Shown: positions 7,811 to 18,333, counted from the stretch's first letter. The stretch is 64,000 bases of DNA from Microlunatus soli (GCF_900105385.1 NZ_LT629772.1:1488001-1552000), one strand, 5' to 3'. Numbers and translations are program-made. Notes: generated from the letters alone by a model not told the origin.

Positions 7811-8523
7811 CGTTTGGTCTTCTCGGTGATCGGCGGCTTGTCGGCCGGGTCGTCCTTCTTGGCCGGCCGCGGGTCGTCGGCGGTCTCCACCGAGCCCCAC
7901 ATCTTGGTGTACCAGGCCTTCTTCGGAGCGTTGCTGGTCTTCTCGGCGGCGATCTCCGTGTCGCCGGTGACAGGCTGGCCGTCGGCCCCGATGACGCGGT
8001 ATCCGCGTTCACCGGGGACCACCCAGCCGAGCCGGTCACGAGCCTGGGTGCGGACGTAGTTGGGATCGTTCCAGCGAGAGATCTCATTGCTGAGTTCGCT
8101 GATGTTGCGTTGGGCGTTGATGATCTGCTGTTTGGTGTCGGCGATGTCCTGGCGTTGCTTGAAGTAGACCCGCAGGCTGGACGCGTACGAGATGGTCAAG
8201 ATCAACACCACGACCGCGAGCGCGATCGCCCGGGTGGTCAGACTGGCGCGTCGACGGGCGACAGCGCCGGTCGGCGACTCCTCCCGGGTGACCGTCGGCT
8301 CCGAAACCGTCTGGGACTGTGCCGGCGTGGTGGGCTTGTGCGAGGCCCCGGACCGGCGGTTGCTGCCGGTCCGTTTGGTCCCGGCCTTGCCGGCCGAGCT
8401 CTTGGCCGCGGATCCGCGCGCGCCCGACCGGCCCGTCCCAGCGCTGCGGCTGGTCCCGGGGTTACGTCCGGTTCCGGTGCTGCGTCCGGGGCCGGGTCGA
8501 TTCGGGCGGCGCGAATTCGGCAT
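7804..8523 (-). CDS. ftsB: FtsB/DivIC-type septum formation initiator
   Basis: A 239-residue bitopic divisome protein. Residues 1-95 are a Gly-, Ser-, Arg- and Pro-rich cytoplasmic tail; a single membrane helix follows at about 98-116 and then a coiled coil at 121-150. The conserved block WNDPNYVRTQARDRLGWV with PGE follows at 151-171, which is the actinobacterial DivIC signature. In the family it links FtsL and FtsQ at the division site. It lies directly downstream of eno (9 bases), as in other actinobacteria. The C-terminal 60 residues are Lys- and Asp-rich. The stop codon is inside the large palindrome. Confidence 0.92.
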   Translation of the reverse strand: MPNSRRPNRPGPGRSTGTGRNPGTSRSAGTGRSGARGSAAKSSAGKAGTKRTGSNRRSGASHKPTTPAQSQTVSEPTVTREESPTGAVARRRASLTTRAIALAVVVLILTISYASSLRVYFKQRQDIADTKQQIINAQRNISELSNEISRWNDPNYVRTQARDRLGWVVPGERGYRVIGADGQPVTGDTEIAAEKTSNAPKKAWYTKMWGSVETADDPRPAKKDDPADKPPITEKTKRR

Positions 8524-8531
8524 CTGCTACC

Positions 8532-10104
<1,573 letters not shown>

Positions 10105-10485
10105 TCAGCGGTGCGGTGACTGCCGGCGGTTGCGATCGCGGAGGGCGAAGACGGCGTTCACGCCGACGATGCCGGCCCAGGTCACGCCGATGCCCAGCAG
10201 TCCGGGTTGGACCAGCTCCGCACCGATCGCGGTGAGCGGGATGCCCGTGCCGAGCGAGATGATCGCCAGCGCGAAGCGTTGAGCGCGGCTCGCTCGCTCG
10301 TCGTGGATCTTGGCGAGCTCGATCTGGGCGTACTGACTGCCGTGCTGGTGCTGTTGCCAGACGGCGTGCTCGACCCGCTCGGCGAGGCCGGCGGCGATCT
10401 GTGCTTCGTATTCGGGCCCCAGTTCCTGGCGTGCCCCCATCGCCGCGGCGGCATCGCGCCGGGCCTCGTACGACGGAACTGACAT
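10105..10485 (-). CDS. small membrane protein of unknown function
   Basis: About 126 residues. The N-terminal 75 residues are soluble, mainly helical and charged (YEARRDAAAAMGARQELGPEY, then AERVEHAVWQQHQHG). Two hydrophobic helices follow (about 74-93 and 97-114) and a short basic tail RDRNRRQSPHR, so the termini are probably both cytoplasmic. ATG at 10485 is preferred; an upstream in-frame start at 10518 would add 11 residues with a weaker context. I do not recognise the family. Short helical-hairpin proteins of this layout are common in actinobacteria. Confidence 0.65.
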   Translation of the reverse strand: MSVPSYEARRDAAAAMGARQELGPEYEAQIAAGLAERVEHAVWQQHQHGSQYAQIELAKIHDERASRAQRFALAIISLGTGIPLTAIGAELVQPGLLGIGVTWAGIVGVNAVFALRDRNRRQSPHR

Positions 10486-10709
10486 ACCAGCAATGTAGCT
10501 CTCAGGAGAGTCGTGCACAGTCGGGATAACCCGAGGATCAGGGGCCGATCGGGGAGATACCGAGGTCCGCCGCTGCTGTCGTCGATCGGGTGCCGGAATC
10601 GATCGTTATCGAGTGCCCGGTGACGATCGGTTGAAACCGCCATCCGTCATCCAGCGGTTCGTCCGGCGGGGCTGCCGTTTGTCGTGCAGATCATCGTGGA
10701 ATCGACGCC

Positions 10710-11341
10710 TCAGTAGGGATCCCTCAGCGGACCGGTGCTCACTGGTCGCGATGTCGCAGGTGATGGCAGTGTGACGAACTCCTCGTTCGTGTCATCCCGG
10801 CCGCGCCACGACGCAGCTCGGGTCCCTACGCGCCGCGGACCGAACCCACCACTGACGAACCGACCCCCTTCTGCCGCCCGCTCACCCTCCAGGCGTCGCT
10901 GGTACTCCGCCCAGTCCTGCAGGTACTGCTCGCCGTCAGAACTGGGATAGGCACTCGTGGACGCCAGGATCAACCGCCGGACATCCTCAGGATGGCGCTC
11001 CACGAACGCGGTTGCAGCCCGTCCCCCGGTCGAGAATCCGAGCAGGTCGACCGGTCCAAGGGAAAGGGCTGCGATGAGCCGATGCGTGTCTGAACCACCA
11101 ACTCGGGCTGAAGTTCCTCCACTGCCAGACCGCAGCTGCTTCGACCACAGCCGCGGAAGTCGAACAAGACCACATGATGATCGGCTGCAAGTCGTTCCAC
11201 CCCGGGCAGCCGATAGCTATGCCCGACATCCGGGCCGCCGTGCAGCACAAGCAGAGACGGCCGGTCACGGCCGCGGTCACCCAGCTCGCGAACGAACAGC
11301 CTGACCTCGCCACCGACCGAGACGTAATGCTCACCAGACAT
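10710..11341 (-). pseudogene. alpha/beta hydrolase, frameshifted
   Basis: The 5' part reads as a proline-iminopeptidase-like hydrolase: LFVRELGDRGRDRPSLLVLHGGPDVGHSY followed by HHVVLFDFRGCGRSS. Near 11090 the frame is lost by one base. In the next frame the expected continuation resumes as DTHRLIAALSLGPVDLLGFSTGG with a nucleophile-elbow-like GFSTGG, then FVERHPEDVRRLILAS, ending at 10710. The C-terminal third with the catalytic Asp and His is missing or scrambled. It is either a decayed gene or carries a sequencing error at 11090; the truncated 3' end favours decay. The start is taken at the ATG at 11341. Confidence 0.75.
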
Positions 11342-11984
11342 GCACTGAATCCTCCGCGACAAGGCTCACTTGACGTCGAAGCCGCGCCCGTAGAGCGCTC
11401 CTCGGTCGACGCTGGCCGACACCGCCCGCAAGCAGACCCTGGCGGACAGACCCTCCGGACAACCCAATCGGGCATCCGACCGCGACTGGGATCGCTGTGT
11501 CATTGGAGATCGATGACCGCGCGATCAGGTGTGGTGCTCCACAGTGGGAGGTTCCGGCGGAAACTTCCCTCGCTGCGCCGGCACCGATCGGTCATCAGTG
11601 CTGCCGGAGAATCCCTGCACATCACGATCTCATTCCGCCCAGACCGACCACCTGAGCGGGAGGCACTCCGCTTCGGGCCCGCTGAGATCGCAAATTGCGT
11701 GGTTCACAACCGCTAGGTGACGAGGAATCGGGCGGCACTCGCCGAGCACCGACAAAGCCGACAGCGGGTGGATTATGGACCGAGTTCACACCACAAATCC
11801 ACCCAATCCCCGCGGACCATGCTCTGATCTGCTCCCACCGGAGCAAGTACCGTCCCGCTAGAGGTTCCACCTCCGGGACGGAGCCGCCGCACGAGATGCC
11901 GTGTTCTGTGGTGTCCGTTGCCCTGCCCGGCTCCGAAGCCTGCGGAGATGCGTCATGCGCAACAGGTCCTCGGCTCGGAAGCGA
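11342..11984. other. gene-free stretch, locally lower GC
   Basis: About 640 bases between the broken hydrolase and the P-loop kinase gene. No open frame has coding character. The part at 11695-11840 is lower in GC than its surroundings and contains the small dyad GGTTCACAACC. The rest may be remnant sequence, but I cannot identify it. Confidence 0.45.
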
Positions 11985-12554
11985 TCAGCTCCGGACCCCG
12001 CCGGGCACCTGCGCCCGCAGCCAGCGTTCGACCTGCGCCGGGCGGCTGAACAACAGCACCTGTGGGCCGTCCGGGTCGGCGGCCCATTGCCGGAGCCGTC
12101 GACGCTTCTTGGCAAAGGAATGGAAGTGCCAGCGGATGATCGAGTCCTTGGCGAGGATCCGGTCCAGCCGCTCGACATTGCCGTTGCACATCGGCTTCTT
12201 GGTCAGGGCATTGCCGACGGTCCGCCTGATCAGTCGACCCAACGACAACCACCGCGGATAGTCCAGCCCGATGATCAACTCGACCCGTTCGTTGACCAGA
12301 TCCAGCCAGGATCCGTAGCCGTGGTCCAGGATCCAGCTGTTCTGGGCGCAGACCTCGCCGATGATCCGGCGCTGTTCGTCCTTACCGACCGGGACCCAGC
12401 CCGGTTGCCAGGTCAAGTCGTCGATCGCGATCCCGGGCAACTCGGTGACGCGGGCCAATTCGGCTGCCAGGGTGGACTTCCCGCTGCCGGTGACGCCGTA
12501 GACCATGACTCGTCGGGCTGGTGCCGGACCGTCTTCGGTCGATGCGGCGGTCAT
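11985..12554 (-). CDS. P-loop kinase (adenylate-kinase/topology-modulation-like)
   Basis: A 189-residue nucleotide-binding protein. Walker A is GVTGSGKST (20-28), followed by IDDLTWQPGWVPV, where nucleoside and shikimate kinases bind substrate. A Trp-rich segment WILDHGYGSWLDL, an Arg-rich lid-like stretch (PRWLSLGRLIRRT) and a basic RWHFHSFAKKRRRLRQW follow. This is the layout of FlaR/topology-modulation-type small kinases; the substrate is unknown. ATG at 12554 overlaps the TGA of the epimerase gene as ATGA, so the two are translationally coupled. Confidence 0.8.
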   Translation of the reverse strand: MTAASTEDGPAPARRVMVYGVTGSGKSTLAAELARVTELPGIAIDDLTWQPGWVPVGKDEQRRIIGEVCAQNSWILDHGYGSWLDLVNERVELIIGLDYPRWLSLGRLIRRTVGNALTKKPMCNGNVERLDRILAKDSIIRWHFHSFAKKRRRLRQWAADPDGPQVLLFSRPAQVERWLRAQVPGGVRS

Positions 12555-13432
12555 GCTCGCGACCAGGCCGCGTACGAGGCAGACAGCTCGGCGAGGACGT
12601 CCGGTCGACCGGGCGTCCAGCCGAGGTGCGTGCGGGCCTGTGTGGCGTCGACGATCTCGTCGTGATCGAACACCCGATAGGTCGCGATCTCGTCCTCGAT
12701 CGGCGCGAAGGACACCGCGCCCCGGTGGCCGGCGGTCCGGGCTGCGGCCTGGAGCACGGCCAGCGGTTCCACCGGCTGGTCCTCGGCAAGAAGGAAGACC
12801 TTGCCTGCTTGTGCGGCAGGGTCCCTCAGTACCGCTCGGTAGGCGTCGGCAACGTCGTCGACGTGGACCCACGACCAGCGCTTGTCCCGCCGTCCGTGAT
12901 GCACCGGGCGCCCTGCTCGGGCCGCCTCGAACCAGCGGCCGACGATCGAGGTCCGGGCATCGCCGCCGTGCACCATCGCCGGCCGCAGGATCGTGTGTGG
13001 GATCCCGGTGGCACGCAGTTCCGCCTCCAGCCGTGCCCGCCGGTTGTCCGGATCTACCGGCGTCGACTCGGTGAGAACGGGGTGATCGCTCGGGCCGTAT
13101 ACCGAACAGCCGGTGGTGTAGACCAGGTGCCGGTGGCGGCCGTCCTGGTCCGCGGTCCGCAGCGCACCGAAGAGCGCCCGGTCGGTGCCGACATGATCAT
13201 CGGCGTCGAACGCCGTGTGCAGGACCGCGTCGACGTCTCGGATCGCCGCCGTCAGTGAAGCGGGATCGCCGAGGTCGCCGCGGACGGATCTGACTCCGGC
13301 ATCCGACAGCTCGACGGCTCGCTCGGCGCCGGGATCTCGGGTGAGGGCATCGACCCGGTGTCCGTCCGCTGTCAGCGCTAGCGCGGCGGACCGACCGACG
13401 TAGCCGGTGGCGCCGGTCACAAGGATGTGCAC
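12551..13432 (-). CDS. NAD(P)-dependent epimerase/dehydratase-type Rossmann protein
   Basis: A 293-residue extended short-chain dehydrogenase. The nucleotide site is GATGYVGRSAA (7-17). VRGDLGDPASL follows, then HLVYTTGCSVYGP, with SVYG at the usual active-site position, and HTILRPAMVHG and WVHVDDVADAY, all typical of sugar epimerase-like proteins. The Tyr-X3-Lys pair is not obvious after SVYG, so catalysis may be atypical. The substrate is unknown. The gene is coupled to the P-loop kinase downstream and preceded by the HAD gene with 16 bases between, so the three are probably cotranscribed. Confidence 0.82.
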   Translation of the reverse strand: MHILVTGATGYVGRSAALALTADGHRVDALTRDPGAERAVELSDAGVRSVRGDLGDPASLTAAIRDVDAVLHTAFDADDHVGTDRALFGALRTADQDGRHRHLVYTTGCSVYGPSDHPVLTESTPVDPDNRRARLEAELRATGIPHTILRPAMVHGGDARTSIVGRWFEAARAGRPVHHGRRDKRWSWVHVDDVADAYRAVLRDPAAQAGKVFLLAEDQPVEPLAVLQAAARTAGHRGAVSFAPIEDEIATYRVFDHDEIVDATQARTHLGWTPGRPDVLAELSASYAAWSRA

Positions 13433-13448
13433 CGGCTCAGGTTAGCTG

Positions 13449-14105
13449 TCAGTGCCGACGCGACATGGATGGGTCGACGTCTGCGGCCAGGGCGACGGCG
13501 TCGGCCAGGTTGTGGGCCAACGGCAGACCGGTGGCGGCCAGCCGGTCCGCGTCGGTGAAGCCGCCGGAGATCAGGACGCAGCCGGCCCCGACGGCGGCTG
13601 CGGCTGCGGCATCGTCGAGGGTGTCGCCGATCATCACGCACTGCGAGCCGGGGATCCCGATGGCGGCCAGGTGCCGCATCGCATGCTCGGCCTTGTTGCC
13701 GCCGCCGACCCGATCGCGCAGCCCGTCGATCCGCACGAAGTGGTCGGTCAGGCCGAAGCCGTCGACGAACGGCACCAGCCGCTCGTGGAACCACATCGAC
13801 AGCAGCGACTGGGTACCCGACCAGCCGGCCAGGGCTTCCTCGGCGCCGGCGGCCAGCAGGCAGTCGGCCATTCGTGCGTGATAGGTCTCGTGGTAGACGC
13901 GGTCGAGCAGGGCGAACTCGTCGTCGGGCAACGGACGCCCGAGCACCTCGGCGTAATAGTCCTGGACCGGCCGCCGGAAGCGCCGCCGATGATCTTCGGG
14001 GTCGACCGGTTCTCCACCGACGCTGGCGAAGGCGGCGTTACTGGCCTCGACAGTCAGGTGGTAGTCGTCGAGCAGGGTCCCGTTCCAGTCCCAGATCAGG
14101 TGCAT
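13449..14105 (-). CDS. HAD-family hydrolase
   Basis: A 218-residue phosphatase-like protein of the haloacid dehalogenase superfamily. Motif I is DWNGTLLDD at residues 6-14: the nucleophile Asp6 is present, but the +2 residue is Asn instead of the usual Asp, as in the recognised WDWNGTLLDD subgroup. A helical cap (about 20-90), motif II near LLSMWFHERL and the motif III/IV block CVMIGDTLDDAAAAAAVGAG complete the fold. Many relatives are phosphoglycolate-phosphatase-like, but the substrate is not readable. ATG at 14105 has GGGAG nearby. Confidence 0.87.
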   Translation of the reverse strand: MHLIWDWNGTLLDDYHLTVEASNAAFASVGGEPVDPEDHRRRFRRPVQDYYAEVLGRPLPDDEFALLDRVYHETYHARMADCLLAAGAEEALAGWSGTQSLLSMWFHERLVPFVDGFGLTDHFVRIDGLRDRVGGGNKAEHAMRHLAAIGIPGSQCVMIGDTLDDAAAAAAVGAGCVLISGGFTDADRLAATGLPLAHNLADAVALAADVDPSMSRRH

Positions 14106-14106
14106 C

Positions 14107-14832
14107 TCAACTCCCTTGCGGGGTCGGACGCTGATCGGAACCGTCCGCGGTGCGGCCGGCCTCGGCAGCCAGCACGTCGGACTCCAACCTGCGTACGGCA
14201 TCCCGGGCCGCCTGCTCCGGATCGATCCCCCGGGACTGCGCGGCGGCCACCAGACTGATCATGGTCCCGCCGATCGACTCGGCGTCGACCGCCGTTCCGG
14301 CCGACAGTTCCGGCACGGTCACCGGCACCGATCGGGATCGTGCCCTGCTGATGATCTTGTTGGCTCGCGCCAGTGCGGACAGCTGCTCGGGAATTCCTTC
14401 CAGTACGGAGGTGCGGCCCTTCTCCTCGGCCTTGCGCGCCTCCCAGCTGCGGTTCAGATCCTCCGGAACGTCACCGTCGCCGTACACGTAGGGATGTCGG
14501 GCGATCAGCTTGTCGGCGATGCCGCCGGCGACCGATCCGACAGTGAAATCGGGATCGGATTCGGCGGCTATCGTGCTGTGGAAGAACACCTGCAGCAACA
14601 GATCACCCAGCTCCTCGCGAAGATGATCATGGTCGATCCCGGTCGAGTCGGTGCCGGACTCGATCACCTCGATGACCTCGGCCGTCTCCTCGACCAGATA
14701 CTGCACCAGGGTGCGGTGGGTCTGCCGGGCATCCCACGGGCACCGGTCCCGCAGGGTCCGCATCACCTCCAGCAGCCGGACGAGTTGCTGCCCGTCGGCG
14801 TCGAGCTCCGCCGGGCGCTCCTCCGCGGACAC
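14107..14832 (-). CDS. mazG: MazG nucleoside triphosphate pyrophosphohydrolase
   Basis: Hydrolyses (d)NTPs to monophosphates and pyrophosphate, cleaning aberrant nucleotides and influencing alarmone levels. The 241-residue product contains the all-alpha NTP-PPase core: LLEVMRTLRDRCPWDARQTH, then VEETAEVIEVIE and LREELGDLLLQVFFHS, whose acidic residues bind magnesium. The linked HPYVYGD and WEARKAEEKG region follows. The C-terminus is less conserved. GTG at 14832 was chosen because it begins five bases after the lipoprotein stop, with AAGGG inside that gene. Adjacency to a SurA-type lipoprotein is common in actinobacteria. Confidence 0.92.
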   Translation of the reverse strand: MSAEERPAELDADGQQLVRLLEVMRTLRDRCPWDARQTHRTLVQYLVEETAEVIEVIESGTDSTGIDHDHLREELGDLLLQVFFHSTIAAESDPDFTVGSVAGGIADKLIARHPYVYGDGDVPEDLNRSWEARKAEEKGRTSVLEGIPEQLSALARANKIISRARSRSVPVTVPELSAGTAVDAESIGGTMISLVAAAQSRGIDPEQAARDAVRRLESDVLAAEAGRTADGSDQRPTPQGS

Positions 14833-14837
14833 GCCGA

Positions 14838-15392
14838 CTACGACCCTTGGCCGGCCCGGGACAGCGAACCGGTGCCAGGGATGACCGCGAGGGCTTGCTT
14901 GGGGTCCCAGCTGCCGTAGCGCGGATTGACCTCGACGTCGGCGCGGGTGATGGCCTTCTTGAACTCGTCCTCGCCGAGTGCCTTGGTGACGATCTGGATG
15001 TCGGCCAGGTCGTAGGCCAGATCGCGTGCCTTCTGGACCTTGAGCACGGCGGGGTTCAGCTGCTTGTCCCGGTCGGCGTCGGTGATGGTGATGCCCCGTT
15101 CGGTCGCGGCCTGATCGGCGATCTCGCCCTGGATCATTACCGAAAGCAACTGATCGTTGGAGAACTGCTGGCCGACCGCGCGGGCACCCTCCAGCGAGCT
15201 GTTCAGCTGGTCGCGACTGATCGTGGTGTCCCCGATCGTCGCAACGTCGGTCGGTGACGCGGCACAGCCGCCGAGAACCGCCGCCGCCACGGTGGCCCCG
15301 ACCAGCGGCAGCAGTCGCAGCGTGGCCGGGCGCCGGGTCGGCGTTGCCTCCCGGTCCGAGCGACTCCGTACGAGCTTGCTGTCTGCCTTCAT
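14838..15392 (-). CDS. SurA-like lipoprotein (N-terminal foldase domain)
   Basis: A 184-residue exported protein. A basic N-terminus and a hydrophobic stretch lead to the lipobox LGGC with the lipidated Cys43. The mature part resembles the N-terminal domain of SurA-type peptidyl-prolyl isomerases (TDVATIGDTTISRDQL, ITDADRDKQLN), but no PPIase domain is present, so it would act as a holdase-type chaperone on the outer face of the membrane. It ends at TAG 14838, five bases before the mazG start, and the two genes are almost certainly cotranscribed. The role in envelope protein folding is inferred. Confidence 0.82.
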   Translation of the reverse strand: MKADSKLVRSRSDREATPTRRPATLRLLPLVGATVAAAVLGGCAASPTDVATIGDTTISRDQLNSSLEGARAVGQQFSNDQLLSVMIQGEIADQAATERGITITDADRDKQLNPAVLKVQKARDLAYDLADIQIVTKALGEDEFKKAITRADVEVNPRYGSWDPKQALAVIPGTGSLSRAGQGS

Positions 15393-15502
15393 CAGCTGTT
15401 ACCGCTTCCTTCGCGCTGTCGGTGAACCCCGGCGATCTTATACGCTGCCCCTTCAGCAGTCCTGCCCCGTCGACGCCGCACCGGTCTGGCAGGCTGGCAG
15501 CC

Positions 15503-16186
15503 GTGACCGACAGCATCACCGAGTCCTCCGTTCCGCCGCTCGCACCGGTCCTGGCCAACCTGCGTGAGGTCGGCGGTCCGGGCTTTCAGGCAGGCCGTCG
15601 ACGCCTCGTCTACCGGTCGAACACCCGGGCGGTCGGAGCCGACGCCTATCCCACCGGGCTGAGTCTGATCCTTGACCTGCGTCGGATCGACGAGATCGAC
15701 CGACTGCCGCATCCGCTGCGCGAGCACCCCGGCTATCGACAGGTGCCGTTGTTCGATCCGGCGTCGGAGATCGAGTCGGCGGCCGAAGCGGTCCAGCTCG
15801 AGGAACAGTATGTGGATTGGCTGCAGCGGCACCGGGCAGCCATCCCCGCGGTGTTCCTTGCGCTCGCCCGCCCCAGCGGTGACGCACTGGTCTGCTGCTC
15901 GGCCGGCAAGGATCGGACCGGTGTCGTGAGCGCCGTCCTGGCTCGGTTGTGGGGTGCCGACCTGGACCGGATCGGTGCCGACTATGCCGCGTCCGGTGCA
16001 GCGTTGGCCGACCAGTTCGCCGCCGAACTCGCCGCTACCGGCGATCGCGATCACACGCTGATCCAGCAGCGCTGTGTGCCGGTGGTGATGACCACCGTGA
16101 TCGAGCACATCGAGGACCGCTACGGCAGCGTCGCGGAGTATCTGCTCTCGCTCGGCCTGACCGCAGAACAGATCGACGCGCTCTGA
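15503..16186 (+). CDS. tyrosine/serine protein phosphatase (Y_phosphatase3 type)
   Basis: A 227-residue cytoplasmic phosphatase. The N-terminal block NLREVGGPGFQAGRRRLVYRSN and the active-site loop CSAGKDRTG, with nucleophile Cys132 and Arg138 (CX5R), define the family that includes Mycobacterium PtpB-like enzymes. The residue before the nucleophile is Cys instead of the usual His, so the loop reads VCCSAGKDRTG. The GTG start at 15503 gives the best N-terminus; the open frame extends further upstream but overlaps the divergent lipoprotein gene. The targets may be protein phosphotyrosine or phosphoinositides. Confidence 0.88.
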   Translation: MTDSITESSVPPLAPVLANLREVGGPGFQAGRRRLVYRSNTRAVGADAYPTGLSLILDLRRIDEIDRLPHPLREHPGYRQVPLFDPASEIESAAEAVQLEEQYVDWLQRHRAAIPAVFLALARPSGDALVCCSAGKDRTGVVSAVLARLWGADLDRIGADYAASGAALADQFAAELAATGDRDHTLIQQRCVPVVMTTVIEHIEDRYGSVAEYLLSLGLTAEQIDAL

Positions 16187-16268
16187 CCGGCGGGGTCCGG
16201 CCGCGGGATGACATCGATTCCCCCCGTGGTCTGAGGACAAATCGGCCTGCGCCGAGAACACTTGTGGG

Positions 16269-16817
16269 GTGCTAGCGTCTCGCCCCTCCTCGCGCCCGAA
16301 CAAGGACGGCAGCTTCGGTGGCGAACGGGACGCAGCGACCCGACAGCCTCCGACCGGCCGCCGCCGTCTGTTGTCCGGCTACGCCGCGTCGCTGTTGGCG
16401 GCCGTGTTGGGACTGCCCGGGCTGTTGGCCGGCGCGATCACGGCCAACAACTGCCAACTCCGCGGCCTGGACTGTGTCGGACGGACCGCGTACGGGCCGC
16501 TGGCCGGTGCCGTGCTGGCGACCATCGTGCTGCTGGTACTGGCGATCCAATTCCGACTGGGCTGGCGGTTCTGGGGCGTTGCGATGCTCGGATTCGCGGT
16601 CGCTGCCTTGACCATCGGACTGCCCTGGCTGCTGATCGTGCTGATGGTGCTGTGGCCCGGTGCGGCGGCCTGGATCACCGATCCGCCTCACCGCCAGCGG
16701 AGTGTGTTGCGGCATTGGATTCCGCGCTGGTCGGCTCTGGTCGTCGCGCCGGTGACGATGATCATCGTCGGCGGCCTCGCCGGTTGGCTGAACCGTCCGG
16801 GCCTGCCGTTCGGCTGA
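16269..16817 (+). CDS. four-helix membrane protein of unknown function (paralogue A)
   Basis: A 182-residue protein. After a basic, disordered N-terminus of about 35 residues come four hydrophobic segments at roughly 38-58, 78-95, 100-130 and 155-173. A loop between helices 1 and 2 contains two cysteines (NNCQLRGLDCVG) that could form a disulphide outside the cell. The next gene has the same plan. It starts with GTG and the ribosome site is weak. I do not recognise a family or function. Confidence 0.6.
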   Translation: MLASRPSSRPNKDGSFGGERDAATRQPPTGRRRLLSGYAASLLAAVLGLPGLLAGAITANNCQLRGLDCVGRTAYGPLAGAVLATIVLLVLAIQFRLGWRFWGVAMLGFAVAALTIGLPWLLIVLMVLWPGAAAWITDPPHRQRSVLRHWIPRWSALVVAPVTMIIVGGLAGWLNRPGLPFG

Positions 16818-16941
16818 CCCGCCGGACCGCGCCGACGCTGCGGCCAAGAAGTCGTACGTCGCCAGAAGTTACTGCGTCACCAGAAGTTCGGCAGGTTTTC
16901 AACGGGTCATTGCCCCTGGATCGACCCCTTCGCGTTCCACT

Positions 16942-17535
16942 ATGGATGGTGTGTTGATGAGGTCGCCCGTCCATCCCGCGATCATGGGGTGGATGCTTCG
17001 TCCCCGACCGACCGGTCTGCACCGGGTCGCCGCCGGTTATCTCTGCGTGGCTGCGGCAACTGCGGGCGCGGTGATCATCATCGCCGTCTTCCATCACGCA
17101 GCCGACACCTGCGTCGTCGACGGTTTCGGGTGCCTCGGGCTGATCTTCCGCGGCATCGCGGCGGGAACCACGGTCGGTCTGGCGATCCTTTTCGGCTCGG
17201 CGATCCTGGTCAGGCTCGGAGGACTGTACGTGCTGGCGGTCGCCGGCTTCGGTCTGGCGGCCCTGACCGTCGCGGTGCTGCTCGGCCGGGCCGGTGTCGC
17301 ACCCCTGCCGGTCGCCATCGTCCTGCTGGCCGGGACTCCTGCCCTGGCAGCCTGGTCGACCCGCCCGGTTCCGGAGCCGCGCTTCCCCTCAGCCGCGATC
17401 GACGCTCGGGCCTCCCGCACACCCACGGCTGTCGCCGACCCCGGCGCGATCCGAGGCCCCGGCGCCAACCCTCGATCCGGCGCCGCCCCACGGACCGGTC
17501 GAGCGCTGCGACTGCCGCAGACCCTGACCCGTTGA
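16942..17535 (+). CDS. four-helix membrane protein of unknown function (paralogue B)
   Basis: A 197-residue protein with helices at about 28-50, 68-90, 94-113 and 117-137. The helix 1-2 loop is HHAADTCVVDGFGCLGL, with two cysteines spaced like those of the preceding gene, so the two are probable paralogues from a tandem duplication. The C-terminal 55 residues are Pro-, Ala- and Arg-rich and probably disordered. Several ATG codons near the start (16942, 16957) leave the exact N-terminus open. No function can be assigned. Confidence 0.6.
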   Translation: MDGVLMRSPVHPAIMGWMLRPRPTGLHRVAAGYLCVAAATAGAVIIIAVFHHAADTCVVDGFGCLGLIFRGIAAGTTVGLAILFGSAILVRLGGLYVLAVAGFGLAALTVAVLLGRAGVAPLPVAIVLLAGTPALAAWSTRPVPEPRFPSAAIDARASRTPTAVADPGAIRGPGANPRSGAAPRTGRALRLPQTLTR

Positions 17536-17599
17536 GCACGACAGCACCGAGCCGGCAAACCTGATTGTCGGGCCGAGCTCGCGCTGCCAGTGTTGGCCC

Positions 17600-18178
17600 A
17601 TGTCCGGTCGCCGCTCCGACGAGAACGAGCACTTCGCTGCGTACGCAGAGATCCGCAGCCGACGGCTGGATCAGTGGAGCGACCCGCACGAACAGCGGAC
17701 CGGCTACGACGACGTCCCCAGCCGCCAGTTTGTGGATCGGGTTGTCCGGCCCGCCGACAACGCTGCACGATCGGCACTGGTCTACGGCTGCGGCAGCGGC
17801 GGTTCCGCGGTCCGGCTGGCCGAACTGGGCTATCGGGTCACCGCAGTTGATCTTGTGCCGGACGCCGTCACGCTCGCCCGAGAGCACGCCCGCCGGCGTG
17901 GCGGCGACATCGAGTTCGCGATCCAGGACGTCTGGCGCTGGGGCCCGACCACCGCCCGCTTCGACCTCATCCTGGATCAGCGCGACGCCACCGGCATCGT
18001 CTGGACACCCACCGCCACGGCGAGCCCGGACAGCGTCGTACGGTCCGGCCGGCGCTGACTTCCGAACCGGCGACACCCGTCTGCCGACGCCCTCCGCGCG
18101 GAGTTGGCGGCGGCCGGCTTCACCGTCCGCGATCAGCGTGGCGGCGAGATCGTCTGCGGAGACGTCCGATCGAGCTGA
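17600..18178 (+). pseudogene. class I SAM methyltransferase, decayed
   Basis: The first 130 codons read as a SAM-dependent methyltransferase: ALVYGCGSGGSAVRLAELG is the SAM-binding glycine loop, followed by VTAVDLVPDAVTLAREHA and FDLILDQRDATG. The frame then degenerates and hits TGA at 18056. Sequence typical of the rest appears in a shifted frame (ADFRTGDTRLP) and then again in the first frame (DALRAELAAAGFTVRDQRGG, ending at TGA 18176). At least two small indels are needed, so it is almost certainly a broken gene. Confidence 0.75.
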
Positions 18179-18262
18179 CGACTCGGCGACAGCAAGGCGG
18201 CTGTGCTGCCCGCCGTCGATCCCCGCGTTCCCGCGGTCGTTCGGAAACCTTGAGGATCTCTC

Positions 18263-18278
18263 TTGGCAACGTTTGCAA
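18263..18278. promoter_or_regulatory. upstream LacI-type operator
   Basis: TTGGCAACGTTTGCAA is an imperfect dyad with central CG, like the second site 78 bases downstream (centre to centre). It is probably bound by the LacI protein encoded at 21635, allowing a repression loop. Confidence 0.65.
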
Positions 18279-18333
18279 TCGCCTCATTCGCGCTGTCCTT
18301 CTTGCCCAGAAGCATTCCGTCGCCGAATGAGTC

